Source of the DNA: Hawksworthiomyces lignivorus
Lineage: Eukaryota; Ascomycota; Sordariomycetes; Ophiostomatales; Ophiostomataceae
Length of the DNA stretch: 64,000 nt
Direction: 5' to 3'
NCBI GenBank assembly: GCA_002917075.1
Contig: NTMA01000019.1
Coordinates: forward strand, 310,001-374,000
Made by a program: the position numbers and the translations under genes. The notes under the pieces were generated by a model. It did not search any database and had not been told where the DNA came from. It worked only from the letters and a program-made list of their open reading frames with translations. Below are positions 8,961 to 21,602 of the stretch, one piece after another. The first letter of the stretch is position 1, and the number at the start of each line of letters is the position of its first letter.

Positions 8961-11109
8961 TTCGGTGGAGATGGCGGCTGAAATGGAGAAAGGCAAGTAT
9001 AATGTCTACGGCGAGAGGAACGTTGGATGTACTTTGGCGGGAGCCGCCCGTATCTTACGTCGAGTTCAGGGCGAGAATTGTCACAAGGTTGAGGCAGCCG
9101 CCGCAAAGTGGGACCCTGCGGCTGAGCTTTGGGGCCAAAATACATAACATGCTGAGTTTACGGAGTAAACCGTGGGAATATCACATAATTACTGTGCACA
9201 ACAGGAACAGAAACTATGCTTGTGACCTGCGTCCGCCTATGAAAGCGATCTTGTGATTTACATTGTGCAGTAGGCTGGGAGGGGAGAATGACCATTTTTA
9301 GGGCAGCGCTTCCAATCGTCTTGTTTCCCTTTCATGCCTTTCTTTCATCTTTCTAGACGCTTGGAGTGGTTCCTATGAATGGAGCTAGCTGACCGCAACT
9401 TTGGTTTTTCTGCCGGCGCGAAATGCTTTGATTGTTTTGGAGATGGGGAGCGCCACATGAGATTTCTCGAAGTGGAGCCCTACATAATCTGTCTAGTATG
9501 TAGATCTGGCCTGGCCTGGCCAGGTTATGCGGAGGAGCTGCTCAAATACAGGATGTATTTTGCATAAAGTGCCATAAAATTCTCCGAGGGTGCAGTCAGT
9601 GATGAAATTAATTTCTAGTTGATATAAAGTCTCATGCCCGCCACACCCAAGCACGCAAGGAGGCTGCTAGGTAGAGAACCGGAAGAGACTGCGCATGGTT
9701 ATTGCAATCAAGAATATGTGTATATGAACGCACGAGACGGTCCTTTGACACAATCGACTCGATCTAAGAAAGTGACGACATCTTCGACTTGCGAGCGGTC
9801 GATCTGGCATTTTCAAAATCTTCCCCTTCCTTTTCGCTTGTTCGGTTTTGCTTTAATATCGTGACACGCTTTATCGTCGATCGAGCTACAGAGCATTGTC
9901 ATCAAACATCGCCTACGGTGCCAGAGTTGTCGCCCAATTACCACCTTGCACAATTTGAGCCCTCGGGATTGGATATCTGACCGCAGCGTTTAGGGCGGAA
10001 GCGGAGCAGATTGGCACCTCCTCCGTGACATCGCTGCATCTTACGATCACTGCTGGAGCTCTCCGCCGCATCTGCGCTAAGCTGACGCTACTGGACCTCC
10101 TACGGCAAGTGGAACATCAACGTCCGAATTGACAGCGCCAAGAAAGGAGAAGCTTTCTTCTAAGGCTGTCCCGCGGATTCTTCGTCTGTTTAGTATCGAT
10201 TGGCTACCAAGCCGCAAACTGTTTTCTTTTCTTTTCTTTCTTTCCTTCTTTTTTTTTTTTTTTTCCCTCTTTCTCCTTGTCTCCCTTTTGTCCTTCTTTG
10301 CCCTGTATCTCTAGCCTCGTTGGGCGCGGACCCCTTTTTGGACCTGGCACTCCTGTCTCAGGTTCTTTTTCTTTTTCCCCAAGTGCTTATACATTACTTT
10401 CTTTTTATGACCTCTTCCTTTTCTTTTTCTTCTTCCTTTGCATCCGGCTTTTCTTCTTCCTTGCCGTTAAATCTCAACCGTTTTCTTGTTCTTCCTCATC
10501 GTCCCAACATGTCTTGATCATCGGCACCACCCCAAACTCCGCCAAAAACCAGATTCAGGCGCGCCGCATAACAGGATCTACGGCGCAGCTTGCCACACCA
10601 GGAAGCACGGCAATTAAGAGAAGAAAGGAGAACAACAGGGGAATATCAACAGGGGAGCGACGTCACACTGACCGATCCTAATACAACACCAACGCAGAAA
10701 ATTCTACCACAGGGGTAGGAATTGCAATATTGAAAAAAAAAAAAAAAAATAGAGACGAAAAAAATTGAAGGCAAAGAAAAGCACGATTTAGCTCGCCAGG
10801 AAAATATCATATGCGATAGCCGAGACAGCAACTACGGCAAAAACATAAACAACTACGAAAACAACAAAGACGAAAACGACGACGACAACTCGACTCGGCC
10901 GACCATTATTAGACATCCCAAAACAAACCAGCCTCACACTTCTTCCTTTCTCAGTTGCCTCTCCGTTGGTCGCGTGCATCTACTCACGACGTACCTTTGC
11001 TCCTCGAACATATCTCCAACTCGCGAATATTAGGGCCGCTGCCGGCCAGGAACCGACCTCATACCCTCCCCTTGCTGTCTTCCCTCTCAATTGAATACAA
11101 CCTGAAAAA
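8961..11109. other. 2.1-kb promoter/intergenic region between divergent genes
   Basis: No gene is recognised. The first part is the upstream region of the NLR gene. The second half is strongly strand-biased: pyrimidine tracts at about 10217-10300 and 10360-10470 including T13, then a purine-rich stretch at 10600-10900 with an A16 run near 10732. Long CT-rich tracts are typical of highly transcribed fungal promoters, so this is probably the promoter and 5' leader of the nucleotide-sugar transporter. Open frames across it are low-complexity translations. Confidence 0.45.
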
Positions 11110-12804
11110 ATGGCGCTGCTGGATGCAGCTCCACAGACTTCTTCAGGGCCAACCCTGTTTGGGCTCCCCATGAAGCAGGCCTCTTTGATCACAGTAGGCA
11201 TAAGTTCGGGATCCTCGGGTGATTATGACGCTCTCGCAACGGGCAACAGCTGACATCCACCCCTCTTCTGCCAGCTCACTTTTCAAAATTCTGCCTTAAG
11301 TCTGGTACGTGGTCTTCTTCCCTAAGAAATACAGACCAAGAAGTAGAAGCCCCTTGAGTTGACATTGGACCGCATAGATATTGCACTACTCTAGAATAAT
11401 GCCTCAGGCTGGCGACCACCGCTACTTTGCATCAACCGCCGTCTTCCTCAACGAAGTCCTCAAGCTCGCTATTTCTCTAACCTTTGCCATCTACGAAGTT
11501 TCCCGGACACTTGCCCCGCAGACGCCGGCGACCGTCCTATTCGAACAGATATACAATTCCGTCTTCTCCGGCGATAGCTGGAAGCTGGCTATTCCTGCCA
11601 CCCTCTACACCCTCCAGAACACGCTACAGTACGCGGCTCTGGGAAATCTGAATCCTGTCCACTTTCAGGTTTTGTACCAGCTAAAGGTGGGTGATCTTCT
11701 CATGCACTTGAGGTCCCGCACTTCTCCGCCTCGTGTTTTGCTCCATAGCTGACTCTTCTATGCGTCTAGATCCTCTCCACTGCCTTTTTCAGTGTGGCTC
11801 TGCTCGGCCGTTCCTTGACGACCAAGAGATGGATCTCGCTAATCCTGCTCACTGCCGGCGTCTCCATTGTCTCCCTCTCGTCCTCTGACTCGCAAGACCC
11901 GGCCCTGATGATCCACGACTTCAGCGACCACTTCTTCCCGCGCTCCGTGCATGAGCTCGGCCAGATCACCGGCGGAGTGGGTGACGTCGCTCGCGAGCTC
12001 ACGAAGCGAGCTGTCGACTTTGTGACAGGCGACCTCCAGAGTCATCTGTCCAGCGGCGCGGTGCTTGCCAAGCGCTCCGCGTCCTACCAGGGGATCAACG
12101 AGGACCAGGATGGCGGCGTCGTCTTGATGAACCACTCACTGGGCATCACCGCGGTCCTCATCGCCGTGGCCGTGTCTGGTCTGACGGGCGTCTACTTTGA
12201 AAAGGTGCTCAAGGACGCGGCGAGCCCCGTCTCGGTCTGGACCCGTAACATCCAGCTGTCTTTCTATTCGCTCTTTCCAGCCCTCTTCATTGGTGTCCTA
12301 TTCAAGGACGGCCAGGACATTGCGCAGCACGGGTTCTTCGACGGCTACAACTGGGTCGTCTGGACCGTCATTATCTTCCAGGCCGTCGGCGGTATCCTCA
12401 CCTCGCTGTGCATCAACTACGCCGACAACATCGCCAAGAACTTTGCTACGAGCATCAGCTTCGTCATCAGCTTCCTCTTTAGCGTGTGGTTCTTCGGCTT
12501 CCACGTGTCGGCCATGTTCGCCGCCGGCAGCCTGCTGGTCCTCGTCTCCACCTACCTCTACACGGGGCCCGACCGCAAGCGCGGGCGTCCCCCGCCCATC
12601 GCCATCGTCAACTACGAGAAGACGACCATCGACGCCACGCCTAAGTTCGCCGACGACGCGCCGCTGTCCACGACGTCCAAGCGGAACCTCGATCCACTCG
12701 ACGCAGGCCGTCCCGTCGGCCTCTCGACCTCGCGCCCCGCCTCTCCAATGCTGCAGCACCATAACCGCGGACAGTCGGGCCGCAACAAAGCACGAGACGA
12801 GTAG
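11110..12804 (+). CDS. gms1: UDP-galactose-type nucleotide-sugar transporter (Golgi)
   Basis: Spliced from four exons: 11110-11193, 11275-11304, 11378-11686 and 11770-12804, giving 485 residues. Phases agree at all three introns (81, 73 and 83 bp), and the joins restore the family sequence KQASLI/LTFQNSALSL/ILHYSRIMP. The protein is an SLC35A/Gms1-type multi-spanning membrane protein. Family signatures include FLNEVLKLAISL, TLYTLQNTLQY, VLYQLKILSTAFFSV and YADNIAKNFATS. It should exchange a UDP-sugar (probably UDP-galactose) for UMP across the Golgi membrane to supply galactosylation. The luminal or loop insert between the early and late membrane segments and the polar C-terminal tail (after about residue 420) are variable in fungi. 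Substrate specificity cannot be read from sequence. It lies upstream of MER3 in the same direction with no evident functional link. Confidence 0.93.
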
Positions 12805-13597
12805 AGTCTAGGAATGAGGGCTACATTCGGCACGTTCGTTATGACCTATCTGGCCGACTCGCCGTAGCTGGCATGAAGCTTGTTTTCTGCGTGTTTTTCT
12901 GTGTCTGGGTATTATTAAAATGTACAAATACATTCATCGTGTTCATCTTCCTCCCTCCCCCTTTCTAGTCTTTCTGCATGGTGCAATGCTTTTACAGGGC
13001 CGCGCCGCACGGCCGTACATTGCTACCGGAGCTTCAGCGTGCTTTTCTTTTTCATGGTTCTTATTGAGTCTTTTACAGCAGGAGTAGCTCCATCAGAAAG
13101 CCCAGGCACCAGACGGAGTATCAGGTCTAGGAAAAAAAAATTCAACGAGTGCAGCACAAGGGAATATAATTATGGGACATTTATTAAAGATATATGGCTA
13201 TACACATATGCTTCTAATGGCTGTTTCTTGTTCGAGTTTCGAGTTTCTTCATAAACTGCGTCACTAAGTGGTCAATGCATCACACGGGTACGCGCCAAAG
13301 CCATGGTTTCTAGAGAAAGGAGAGAATGAAAGGAAGGAGAAAAAAACAGCAAGATCTGACGACAAGGAAGAGAACCGCTCCTGCCCTGAGTTATTTCAAG
13401 AGACGGCACGAGAACTTTCATGTCATGGTTAACTCTTCTATTTGTTTCTCTTATCTTGCGTCTTCGGTTGATATCTTTCTACTCTTGAGAAGACCTGTGC
13501 GGCGCTGTGGTTCTGTTCTACAATCCTGATCTTTTGCTCTTCAAAGCTTTCAATTGCACCAGCTGGTTTTCATTATATTCTGCTTTATTCACCCAGC
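12805..13597. other. Intergenic between transporter and MER3
   Basis: Contains the presumed 3' UTR of the transporter and an AT-rich upstream region for the MER3 gene. No coding frame with support and no recognisable RNA gene. Confidence 0.4.
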
Positions 13598-16500
13598 ATG
13601 CCACCACAGCGTGCCCGCCTTTCCTACCATTTTAACGGGAAGGGAAGCCGGTCCAAGAAGACCAAGCAATGTCTAGTGTCGAAACAAGATCCAAATAACG
13701 GCCTGTCTACTGACGAGACATCGGATATGTACAAAGGCTATGAGAAAGAGGACATACACCTAATCCATAATCTAGCACGTCGTGACAAAGAAATGGTTAG
13801 ACCAAACTTCTGGTCAAGCCCTCAAATGGGAGTCAGGGAACAAAGCTCATTTGGCACAGAAGATTATTCCTCTACGCATCGGTCAATTGCCCAGCCGATC
13901 TATGGTTATGCAACTCTGAACAGCCCTTCAAATGGACAAAGTCTTGCCGATAAATTCGGCTATCGGACTCCGCAGGACACAAATACGCCGTTGGAAGAAT
14001 CCCCGACACGTATCGATTACAGTTTTCAGCCTCCCATGCATCGCTTCGCTGGAAATGCTGTCGGGTTGTATCCACCAACACCATTGTCCAGCCGAGAAAC
14101 AAATAGGTCAAACTGGGCCCATCTGCGGTTAACTGCGCCAGGTGGTAACCATCAAAGAGAAGATATGAATCTAGGTCCGTACATGTTTGATACAAGCGAA
14201 GCTAGCCGCACCGTACCGTATTTCCCTTCAAATATGGCTTTCTATGAAGAGAATATCTGTGCAACACAGCCACCAGATGAGCAAAGTGTGAGATACCAGC
14301 AACTTCATGCATTTGCACCACCAACTCCGAGGCACTCGTCACCTTTGTCATTGGACGGCTTTCGGAATTCGAAGCCTCCACTTCGCAATAATCATCTCGG
14401 TCGAGGACCAGGAATTGGAGCCGGAGGGGTTAAACTCATCAGCATTCAAGCTCTCGAGAAAAGATTCCAGTCCATATTCCCATACGAGTACTTCAACGCG
14501 GTTCAGTCGAGCTGCTTTCCAAGTGTTTACAGCTCTAACTACAATGTCGTAGTAGCAGCACCTACAGGCAGCGGAAAGACAGTCATCTTCGAGCTTTCCA
14601 TCTGCAGATTGATAGCGCACTGTGGGAAGAAGCAAGACTTCAAAATTGTCTACCTGGCGCCTACCAAGGCACTATGCTCAGAGCGTGTCCGTGACTGGCA
14701 GACAAAATTCAAAAGCATGGGCCTTCAAGCAGTCGAGTTTACCGGGGATTCATCGGCTGCTGAGGTCCGACGTGTTCGCACCGCCTCCATCATTGTCACC
14801 ACGCCAGAAAAGTGGGATTCTATTACGAGAAAGTGGTCTGACCACGGACCTCTGCTGAAGACCATCAAGCTTGTCTTAATAGACGAGGTTCACATTCTCA
14901 AGAATATGCGTGGTGCTACGCTCGAAGTTATCGTGTCCCGTATGAAGTCCTTAGGCAGCGAGGTGCGGTTTGTGGCCCTCAGCGCGACAATGCCAAACTC
15001 AAATGACATTGCGCAATGGCTTGGCCTCACGTATGCCAGCCCACATATTCCTGCCAAGTCATTTGTTTTCGGAGAGGATTTCCGCCCCGTGCGCCTAGAT
15101 AAGATTGTACTTGGCTACCATCAAGGAGGAGGAGGCAACGAACATTCATTTGATAACCATTTGGATGACCAATTGCCAGGTGTTATTACCAAACACTCTC
15201 AAGGCAAACCGATCCTTGTATTTTGCTTCACGCGTAAGTCGGCCGAGAGTGCGGCGATGGTCTTGGCAGAATATTGGGAAGTTTGTTCCGCTGGCCAGAA
15301 GCCATGGACAGCACGGTCTATTGCCATCCGTGGCTGCACTCGGCTGCAGCATGTCGTGGCTCGCGGTGTTGCCTTTCATCATGGCGGTCTAGAACGGCAA
15401 GATCGAGACGCCATTGAGAGTGCATTCTCACGAGGAGATATCACGATTGTCTGTTGCACTTCGACGCTGGCTGTGGGCGTTAACCTTCCGTGCCACACGG
15501 TCATTCTCAAAGGAACAACAGGATATCAGAATGGAAAATTTGGTGAGTACGACGATTTCGAGGTTATGCAGATGATTGGGCGTGCCGGTCGGCCACAGTT
15601 TGACACCAGCGCCGTTGCCATTATTCTCACGCGGACGGAAACACAGGAAAAGTACGAGACCATCGGTGCCGGAGCACAGACTGTTGAGAGCACACTGCAC
15701 TTAAATCTTATTGAGCATGTGAATTCCGAAACTGCTTTGGGTACTATCTCGTCCCTTTCGACGGCTGTTCAGTGGCTGAAGGGAACCTTCCTGGCTGTTC
15801 GACTCAGGCAGAATCCAGGGCATTACCAGCTAATCGGAAGCGAGTGTCATATCAGAACTACTGATGACCAGCTAGAAGATATTTGCAGGGGTTCCATCGA
15901 CAAGCTGTCTGATGCGGGCCTTATCAAGTACACTGGCAATGATGCCGACGTTGCACAATTTCGTGGGACCGAATATGGACGTGCTATGTCTACATACATG
16001 GTACGATTTGACACGATGGAGATGCTACTCGGCATGCCCAAGAATATGACATTGGAGCAATTGGTAAGCATGCGACAAATCTTGTGTGCAATATTGTATA
16101 AATCTATGAATCAAGCTTACAGGTCTAGCTCAATTCGATCTGTCGAGCATCCGAGTTCGATGAATTCCGCATTAAGAGTACAGAACGCCCAGTTCTCAGA
16201 GAGTTGAATAAGACTCAGGATATTCCGTTCAAAATTATTGAAGCCAATATTACCGAAACTTGGCAAAAGATCTCGATTCTTGTTCAAGTTGATCTCTCCC
16301 GAGGCACACTTCCATATCAGCAGCGCATTGCTATCGAGACAAAACAAGCCGTTGAACACATGCAGAGGATTTTAGAGTGTTACCTTGAATGCGTAATTGC
16401 AGATAAAGACTCTCGGAATGTCAAGGTGGCGTTGGAATTTTCCAGGAGTCTAAGTGCCAAGGCGTGGGAAGGGCATTATGCGCAGTTATGCCAAATTCCT

Positions 16501-17904
16501 GATATTGGGCCAGTCAACATGAAAAAGCTGGTTAATAGACACATCCTATCGGTGGTCGAACTTGCCAACTTAAACTCCACAGACATTGGACGATTTTTAT
16601 CGAAAAATCCCCCAGCAGCAACGAAAATTGCTGACGCTTTGCGAAGCTTCCCCCATTTGAGACTGGACGGCTACTTGTCAAGATGCCAAAGTAATGGAAT
16701 CCAAGACGATCTAGACATAAAAAGCATTGCAAAGGTCTCTTTTGGCTATGATAATGAATATGGCTTACCGCGCTGGAGAAACAGGGTACCGAAGGTTACG
16801 TTCTTTGCCGTAACCCCAGAAGGATTGCTGGTGCACATCTGGCGAGGCAGGCTACAGGAGAAACAGCAAGATGTGGTTTTCCCTGTACGAAATTCGAATG
16901 CTGACACCATTATCTGCTATTTTACTTGTGATGAAATTGTAGGCACTATGCTGTCCAAGGAGCTTTCTTATGTTGACATACCACATGATAGCTTGACGCG
17001 GACAAGTCTTGGAGATCCAGGTTCTAAAAGGAGAATAACTTGTTATCGAAATTCGAGAGGACCAGATCTACAAAATTCACCGAAAAGGCAAAAGACTCGG
17101 CATTATACGAGCCATTCTTCGGTTCCCAAAGACACCGTTGTGGATTGCATCGATCTTTCTACGGCTGAGGAAGAAACATTTGGCCAAGTTCGGCACGCAC
17201 ACCAAGAGAGAACTACAGATACGACATATAAAAAGGACAGCGTCGACTCGTCTTCGCTGCTGAGTGAATACACCCGGGTATTTAGCGAATTTAGTGGAGA
17301 AGGGACTGCGCAGAATCCGTGGACATTAGATGATTCCAACACAGAGGATGACTTCGACACAGACATATTCGACGACATGGACCTGCTGGTTGCAAAAGCG
17401 CTACCCGAGGACAATGCAGATTCACTTTTAGGAACTACAGAAATAACTAACAGAGAGATATTCCATACCAAAGCGATGCAAATGGAGAGCTCTTTCGAAA
17501 GCAGCTTGAACAGAAACACAGCTGGTTGTGACCCGTATTCCTTGGTTCCTCATTCTCCAGTAGCGCTTTCGCCCTCAGTTTTATCAGGATCGGATAAACT
17601 AGAGCAAAACTCAAACCAAAAGACACACAATGATGGGATATATTCCGACGAAAGAAGTGATGCTTTATTTGAGGTTTGTGAGTCACGGTCTCAGCTTGAG
17701 CTTGCTAGAATTTGCGCGACTTCTGAAAGAGACAGCCACCATGCTATGGGCGGCGAGCCTGAAACGGAGATATCTGCCGTCGATGGTCTCAAAGAAGTCT
17801 CAGAATTGAAAGAGAAAGAAGAGGGTATATCGGAACCAGTATGGTTGGCTGGATCCGAAAAAGACATTATGGAATTCTTGCGCGGCCATGTAAAATTTGT
17901 GTAA
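13598..17904 (+). CDS. HFM1: MER3/HFM1 meiotic ATP-dependent DNA helicase
   Basis: Two exons, 13598-16063 and 16129-17904, encode 1413 residues. The 65-bp intron uses the second of two close acceptors (gtctag), because the first gives an immediate stop; the join reads LEQL/LNSICRASEFDEF. The N-terminal 290 residues are disordered. Then comes an SF2 Ski2-like helicase with Walker A APTGSGKT (about 321), DEVH (about 428), SATMPN (about 460), HHGGL and GRAGRPQF (about 661). A winged helix and Sec63-like region follow, with a helix-hairpin-helix (PDIGPVNMKKLV, about 945). The acidic C-terminal tail holds a SUMO-interaction-like motif, VVDCIDLSTAEEE, near 1158. MER3/HFM1 unwinds recombination intermediates during meiosis to promote class I crossovers. 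The length matches human HFM1 (about 1435) and all helicase motifs are intact, suggesting a retained sexual function. Confidence 0.95.
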
Positions 17905-18205
17905 CCAGACGTAGACGATGTTGTTGCTATTCATTGCTGTGTGTATATCTGAAATTTTGAAGCCCTTGGCCTCTTCTTCACCGAAAATCACGTTGATATA
18001 TTACGCGAGGGTATCAGAAAATAGATTGACATCAAAAATAAATCCCTCCAGAAGAATCAACAAAACCTAAAAGTACATGGAAACACACTTGCTAGAGCCA
18101 CCGTACTCGCCAACACCTGAAAGTTGGTAATTGGCCCCAATCCTGATATACATCTAATTTCGATTCGCACCTAGCGTCAATGAAGCCTTGGCATCTTAGC
18201 TACCT
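17905..18205. other. Spacer between convergent MER3 and FMO genes
   Basis: AT-rich spacer holding the 3' ends of both convergent genes. Nothing else is seen. Confidence 0.4.
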
Positions 18206-20363
18206 TCACGGCTGCTTCAACTTTTTCTTCTCTTCTGCCAGCCGCTGATTCATGCGCTCGATTGCCTCGCGGGCACCTGGCCACGGCTTTCGCTTGGTGC
18301 CGGCATCGCCGAAAATGCGGTACAGGTGCGGGCTGTACACGCCGGCGGTCAGCAGGGTACAGAAGCGGGGCTGGGTCAGCCAGAAGGCCCAGGCGCGCCA
18401 GCTGAACCAGCCGAGGTGAGCGGCGACGCCGGCGCCGGAGGCCTCGTCGGCCCAGGCGAGCCACTGGTGCTGGTCGACCAGGCCCGGGTAGACGGGCCCG
18501 CGGCGGGCCAGCTCGACCATGCGGGCGTGGTGGGCGTCGACGTCGCGCTCCATGTCGGAGCGGGGTGGCAGGGGGGAGCGGCCGCCCCAGACCTGGGCGA
18601 CGGCCATGGAGGCCAGGTCGTAGAGCTGGAAGGCGGGGGTGGCGGCGGCGGCGGCGCCTATAAAGGCCAGCGACTCGGGCAGGTCGAGCGAGAAGATGTT
18701 GCGGAAGAGCCGCGGCAGCGGCTTGCCGCGCGAGCCGGGGGCCGCCAGCCAGTCCGGGGTCGTGTTGCGCGCCGGGTCCAGGCGCGGCTCCAGCAGCGCG
18801 GCGCCGCCCAGGTCGCCCGTGTAGCCGGTACAGAACAGGATGACGTCGACGCCCTCCAGCTGGGCGCCGGGCGCACCGTCAGCGGCGCCGTCGGTGGCGC
18901 CGTCAGCGCTGTCGAGCGCGATGGCCGCGGGGCCGACGACGGCGCGGATGCCCGCGACCGACTCGATGTCGCCGCGCTCGAGCGCGGGCACCAGCTCGTC
19001 TGACACGGTGGGCACGGCCTGGCGCAAGGAGGGCGCGGGCCACAGGTGCCAGGTGGCGCCGCGGGGCTGGCGGATGCTGGGGAACGCCTCGTCCTGCATC
19101 TTGGCGACGATGTTGTCAAACATGTCGTCGGCGTACTTGGGGGCGATGCGCTTCAGCGCGCCCTGGATGGTCAGGAGCCGGTACGTGAGGCTGTGGTCGA
19201 CGGAGGCGCCGTGGTGCTTGCGCGGGAGCTTGTGCGGGGCCTGTTAGCAAAAAGAACAATCGTGCTGCGAAAATAGAAGAAGACTGAGTTGCCTTACGAT
19301 TATGCAGCCGCCTCGGTGCGAGACGTAAATCTTCTTGGCATGCCCAATGAGCCCCACAGCCGTGTCGGCCGCCGTGTTGCCGATGCCGACGATCACGACA
19401 GTCTTGCCGGTGAAGTCTTCGGGTCTTGGCTGGTTAGTGCGAGAAAGCAGAAACAATGACAAAAGACAAAGACAAAAGAAAAAAAGGCTATGCCGCGTTG
19501 AAATTGCACACCTCTTGAACGCTTGCGAGTGCAGCACAGTCCCAGCAAACTTGTCGATGCCATCGATCTTGGGAATGAGAGGGTACTGGTTGATGCCTGT
19601 AGCCATGACAAGCTTGTCGAATGTTTGCTTCTCGCGGGTCTGGGGCTCGCTGCCGTTCGATGCGTACTCTACCACCCACTGGTCGTTGGCGTCGTCGTGG
19701 ACCACGCGCTCGACAGACGTGTTGAGGCGGATGTGCGGCCGCAGTCCGAAGTGGTCGGCATAGCTATCGAGGTACTTCTCAACGACTTCGGCGGAGCACA
19801 GGCTGGGTAATTCTTGGTTGGAGGGTCAGTGAAATGGTTGCATCACGATGACCAAGCTGCGGTGTATTCTTGCGCTCACCTTCTGGGAAGGGGAAATCGG
19901 TAAAACAGCCCTGAATGGATTAATGACACAATACCTGGACAACAGAAACGTCTTTGTTTGCACTCACTCGTTCCTTGGAGATGTTGGTGAAAGTTGCTAG
20001 TAGAAGAAGTAAGGTAGAAGAAGTAAGCAGCGTCAGCTGCCAATATCTTCTTTGTTTCTTGATCTTCTGGTACACGTTCTTCCAACTTACTTGGCAAAAC
20101 CGTCGTTGAGCCTTCAGGGTCATACTTCCACAGGCCGCCGACATAGCTCCTGCGCTCAAATCCGGTTACATCGAAGCCTTCTTCCAGGAGATTCTTCACC
20201 GTTACAAGACCGAGCGCGCCTGAGATGTGCATCCAGATTGTTAATTCAGCTCAAAATTAAATGCAAAAAGCAAACAATTCGCTACTCTCCAAAAGGGCAT
20301 TGTATTAGGGATCTCACCTGCGCCTATTACGGCGACCTTGACATCATTATTTTTGTTCGCCAT
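18206..20363 (-). CDS. Flavin-containing monooxygenase (FMO-like)
   Basis: Seven exons on the minus strand: 20318-20363, 20091-20219, 19968-19996, 19880-19910, 19512-19812, 19298-19424 and 18206-19240, giving 565 residues with consistent phases. Motifs: the FAD-binding GAGALG at residues 14-19, the FMO signature FAGTVLHSQAF (about 166-176), and the NADPH-binding GIGNTAADTA (about 190-199). Family enzymes oxygenate soft nucleophiles (N, S) or ketones using FAD, NADPH and O2, usually in the cytosol or at ER membranes. The substrate here is unknown. The last exon is much more GC-rich than the surroundings and contains Ala/Gly/Asp-rich inserts. A TATA-like ctttatat (reverse strand) lies about 110 bp upstream of the ATG. 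The gene is divergent from an Ecm4-type GST, consistent with a shared role in xenobiotic or redox metabolism; that link is inference. Confidence 0.9.
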
Positions 20364-21602
20364 GTCTTATGGAAAACTATGGGCAGATGTTTGCAAAGAG
20401 ACAAAAAAAAAGGTTTGAATCTCAAGAATAATTGACAAAAAGAGCTTCTGGGCAGAATACGAGACGTTCCGCTTTATATCTACTTCGTCTCATCTTTTGC
20501 TAGAGGCACAAACGCCCTCACCGTTGTGCGACACTCAGCTGGCGGCCGGCAAGCGGCGAGACCGTGAGATGGAAATCTAGCGACTTACAACGCCAAGCAA
20601 GGCTCAGCTTATATACAGTATGCAGGGTGAGATCTCTGTGTGTCTATCAAGGTACTCTTTAAACACTACTCGTACACCTTTTTTTTTCAGGCATCTTACA
20701 ATTTGTTTGGTTTTTTACGGTGCCCACCGTGAAAAAAGTCAAAGAGGTATGGGTCGTATAGATCGTTTTCTACCCAATACCATCCAGATGGTGACGAGTG
20801 TCACAGCCCTCTCTATCTTCTTAATGCAGAGACTAAACCCTTTTCTTACAAGACGTAACAAAGTGAACCAGTCTGCCATCTGCTCTGACTGCTGCAATAA
20901 TACGAGCTATCCGATCGCGGTAGTCTTACGTACAATGCTTCTGCTTGGCATTTCTGGCGAACAGATCTCTATTTGCCAGGGGCAGCATATGCGCTAAGCC
21001 CAGAAAGAGCCGTCGTAGTATGACATATGCAACTGGATACTCCGTAATATATTGGCCGTTAATTCACCGCGTGGGCTCTATCTTCTTTCAACCTTAAAAC
21101 GGCTTATACGTAGCATTTAAACGTAGCATTTGCCCCGTTGAATTGGAAAACGTACATAAGCTCTGTCGCCAAGTTAGGAAGTTCCCATATATTTCTTGTG
21201 AAGATTTTTTTTTCTGGTTAAGCTTAAAACTTTTGACGTTGGACAGTTGGGGCGCTTTTCAACTACGCAAAAGACGATATGCGCAGGTCACACATCCGAC
21301 ACTATTACAGACTTCCGGGTGAGAGCGCTGACAAATAATTTTTTCGACCTAATCACAGGCCATCTCGCAGTTATGATTTCATCGTCATGATTGAAAGTTA
21401 GTACGGGCAAGCAAACGCTAAGAAACAAACGATGATCGTAAACGTAGAAGGTCTGTACCCGGTACTGTCTTCCGTGAGCCTGTATCTCGTGCTGTCTCTT
21501 TTGACGCTCTTCTTTCCTCTGTCTTACTTGCACTCCTTGAAAAGAAAACTTCTATTTCTCTCTGCTGTTTTCTTTACTCTTTTTCTTTTTTCTGGAACCA
21601 AG
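20364..21602. promoter_or_regulatory. Shared divergent intergenic region, FMO (-) / GST (+)
   Basis: 1.24 kb between two divergent start codons. A TATA-like box for the FMO lies at 20472-20479 (minus strand). A pyrimidine-rich tract at about 21485-21600 precedes the GST ATG, as in many fungal promoters. An ATG-initiated 125-codon frame (20620-20997, +) shows no recognised motif and probably is not a gene. The co-regulation suggested by the arrangement is untested. Confidence 0.4.

Noticed and set aside
10200..10681. Overlapping frames rich in Phe, Leu and Ser
   Set aside because: Translations of CT-rich promoter tracts in several frames; low-complexity artefacts.
12197..12811. 204-codon frame overlapping the last exon of the nucleotide-sugar transporter
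   Set aside because: Shadow of the GC-rich transporter exon in another frame, Ser/Arg/Pro-rich without family features.
20620..20997. 125-codon ATG frame in the FMO/GST intergenic region
   Set aside because: No motif, no neighbours supporting it and composition like the surrounding non-coding DNA. Could be revisited if transcripts exist.
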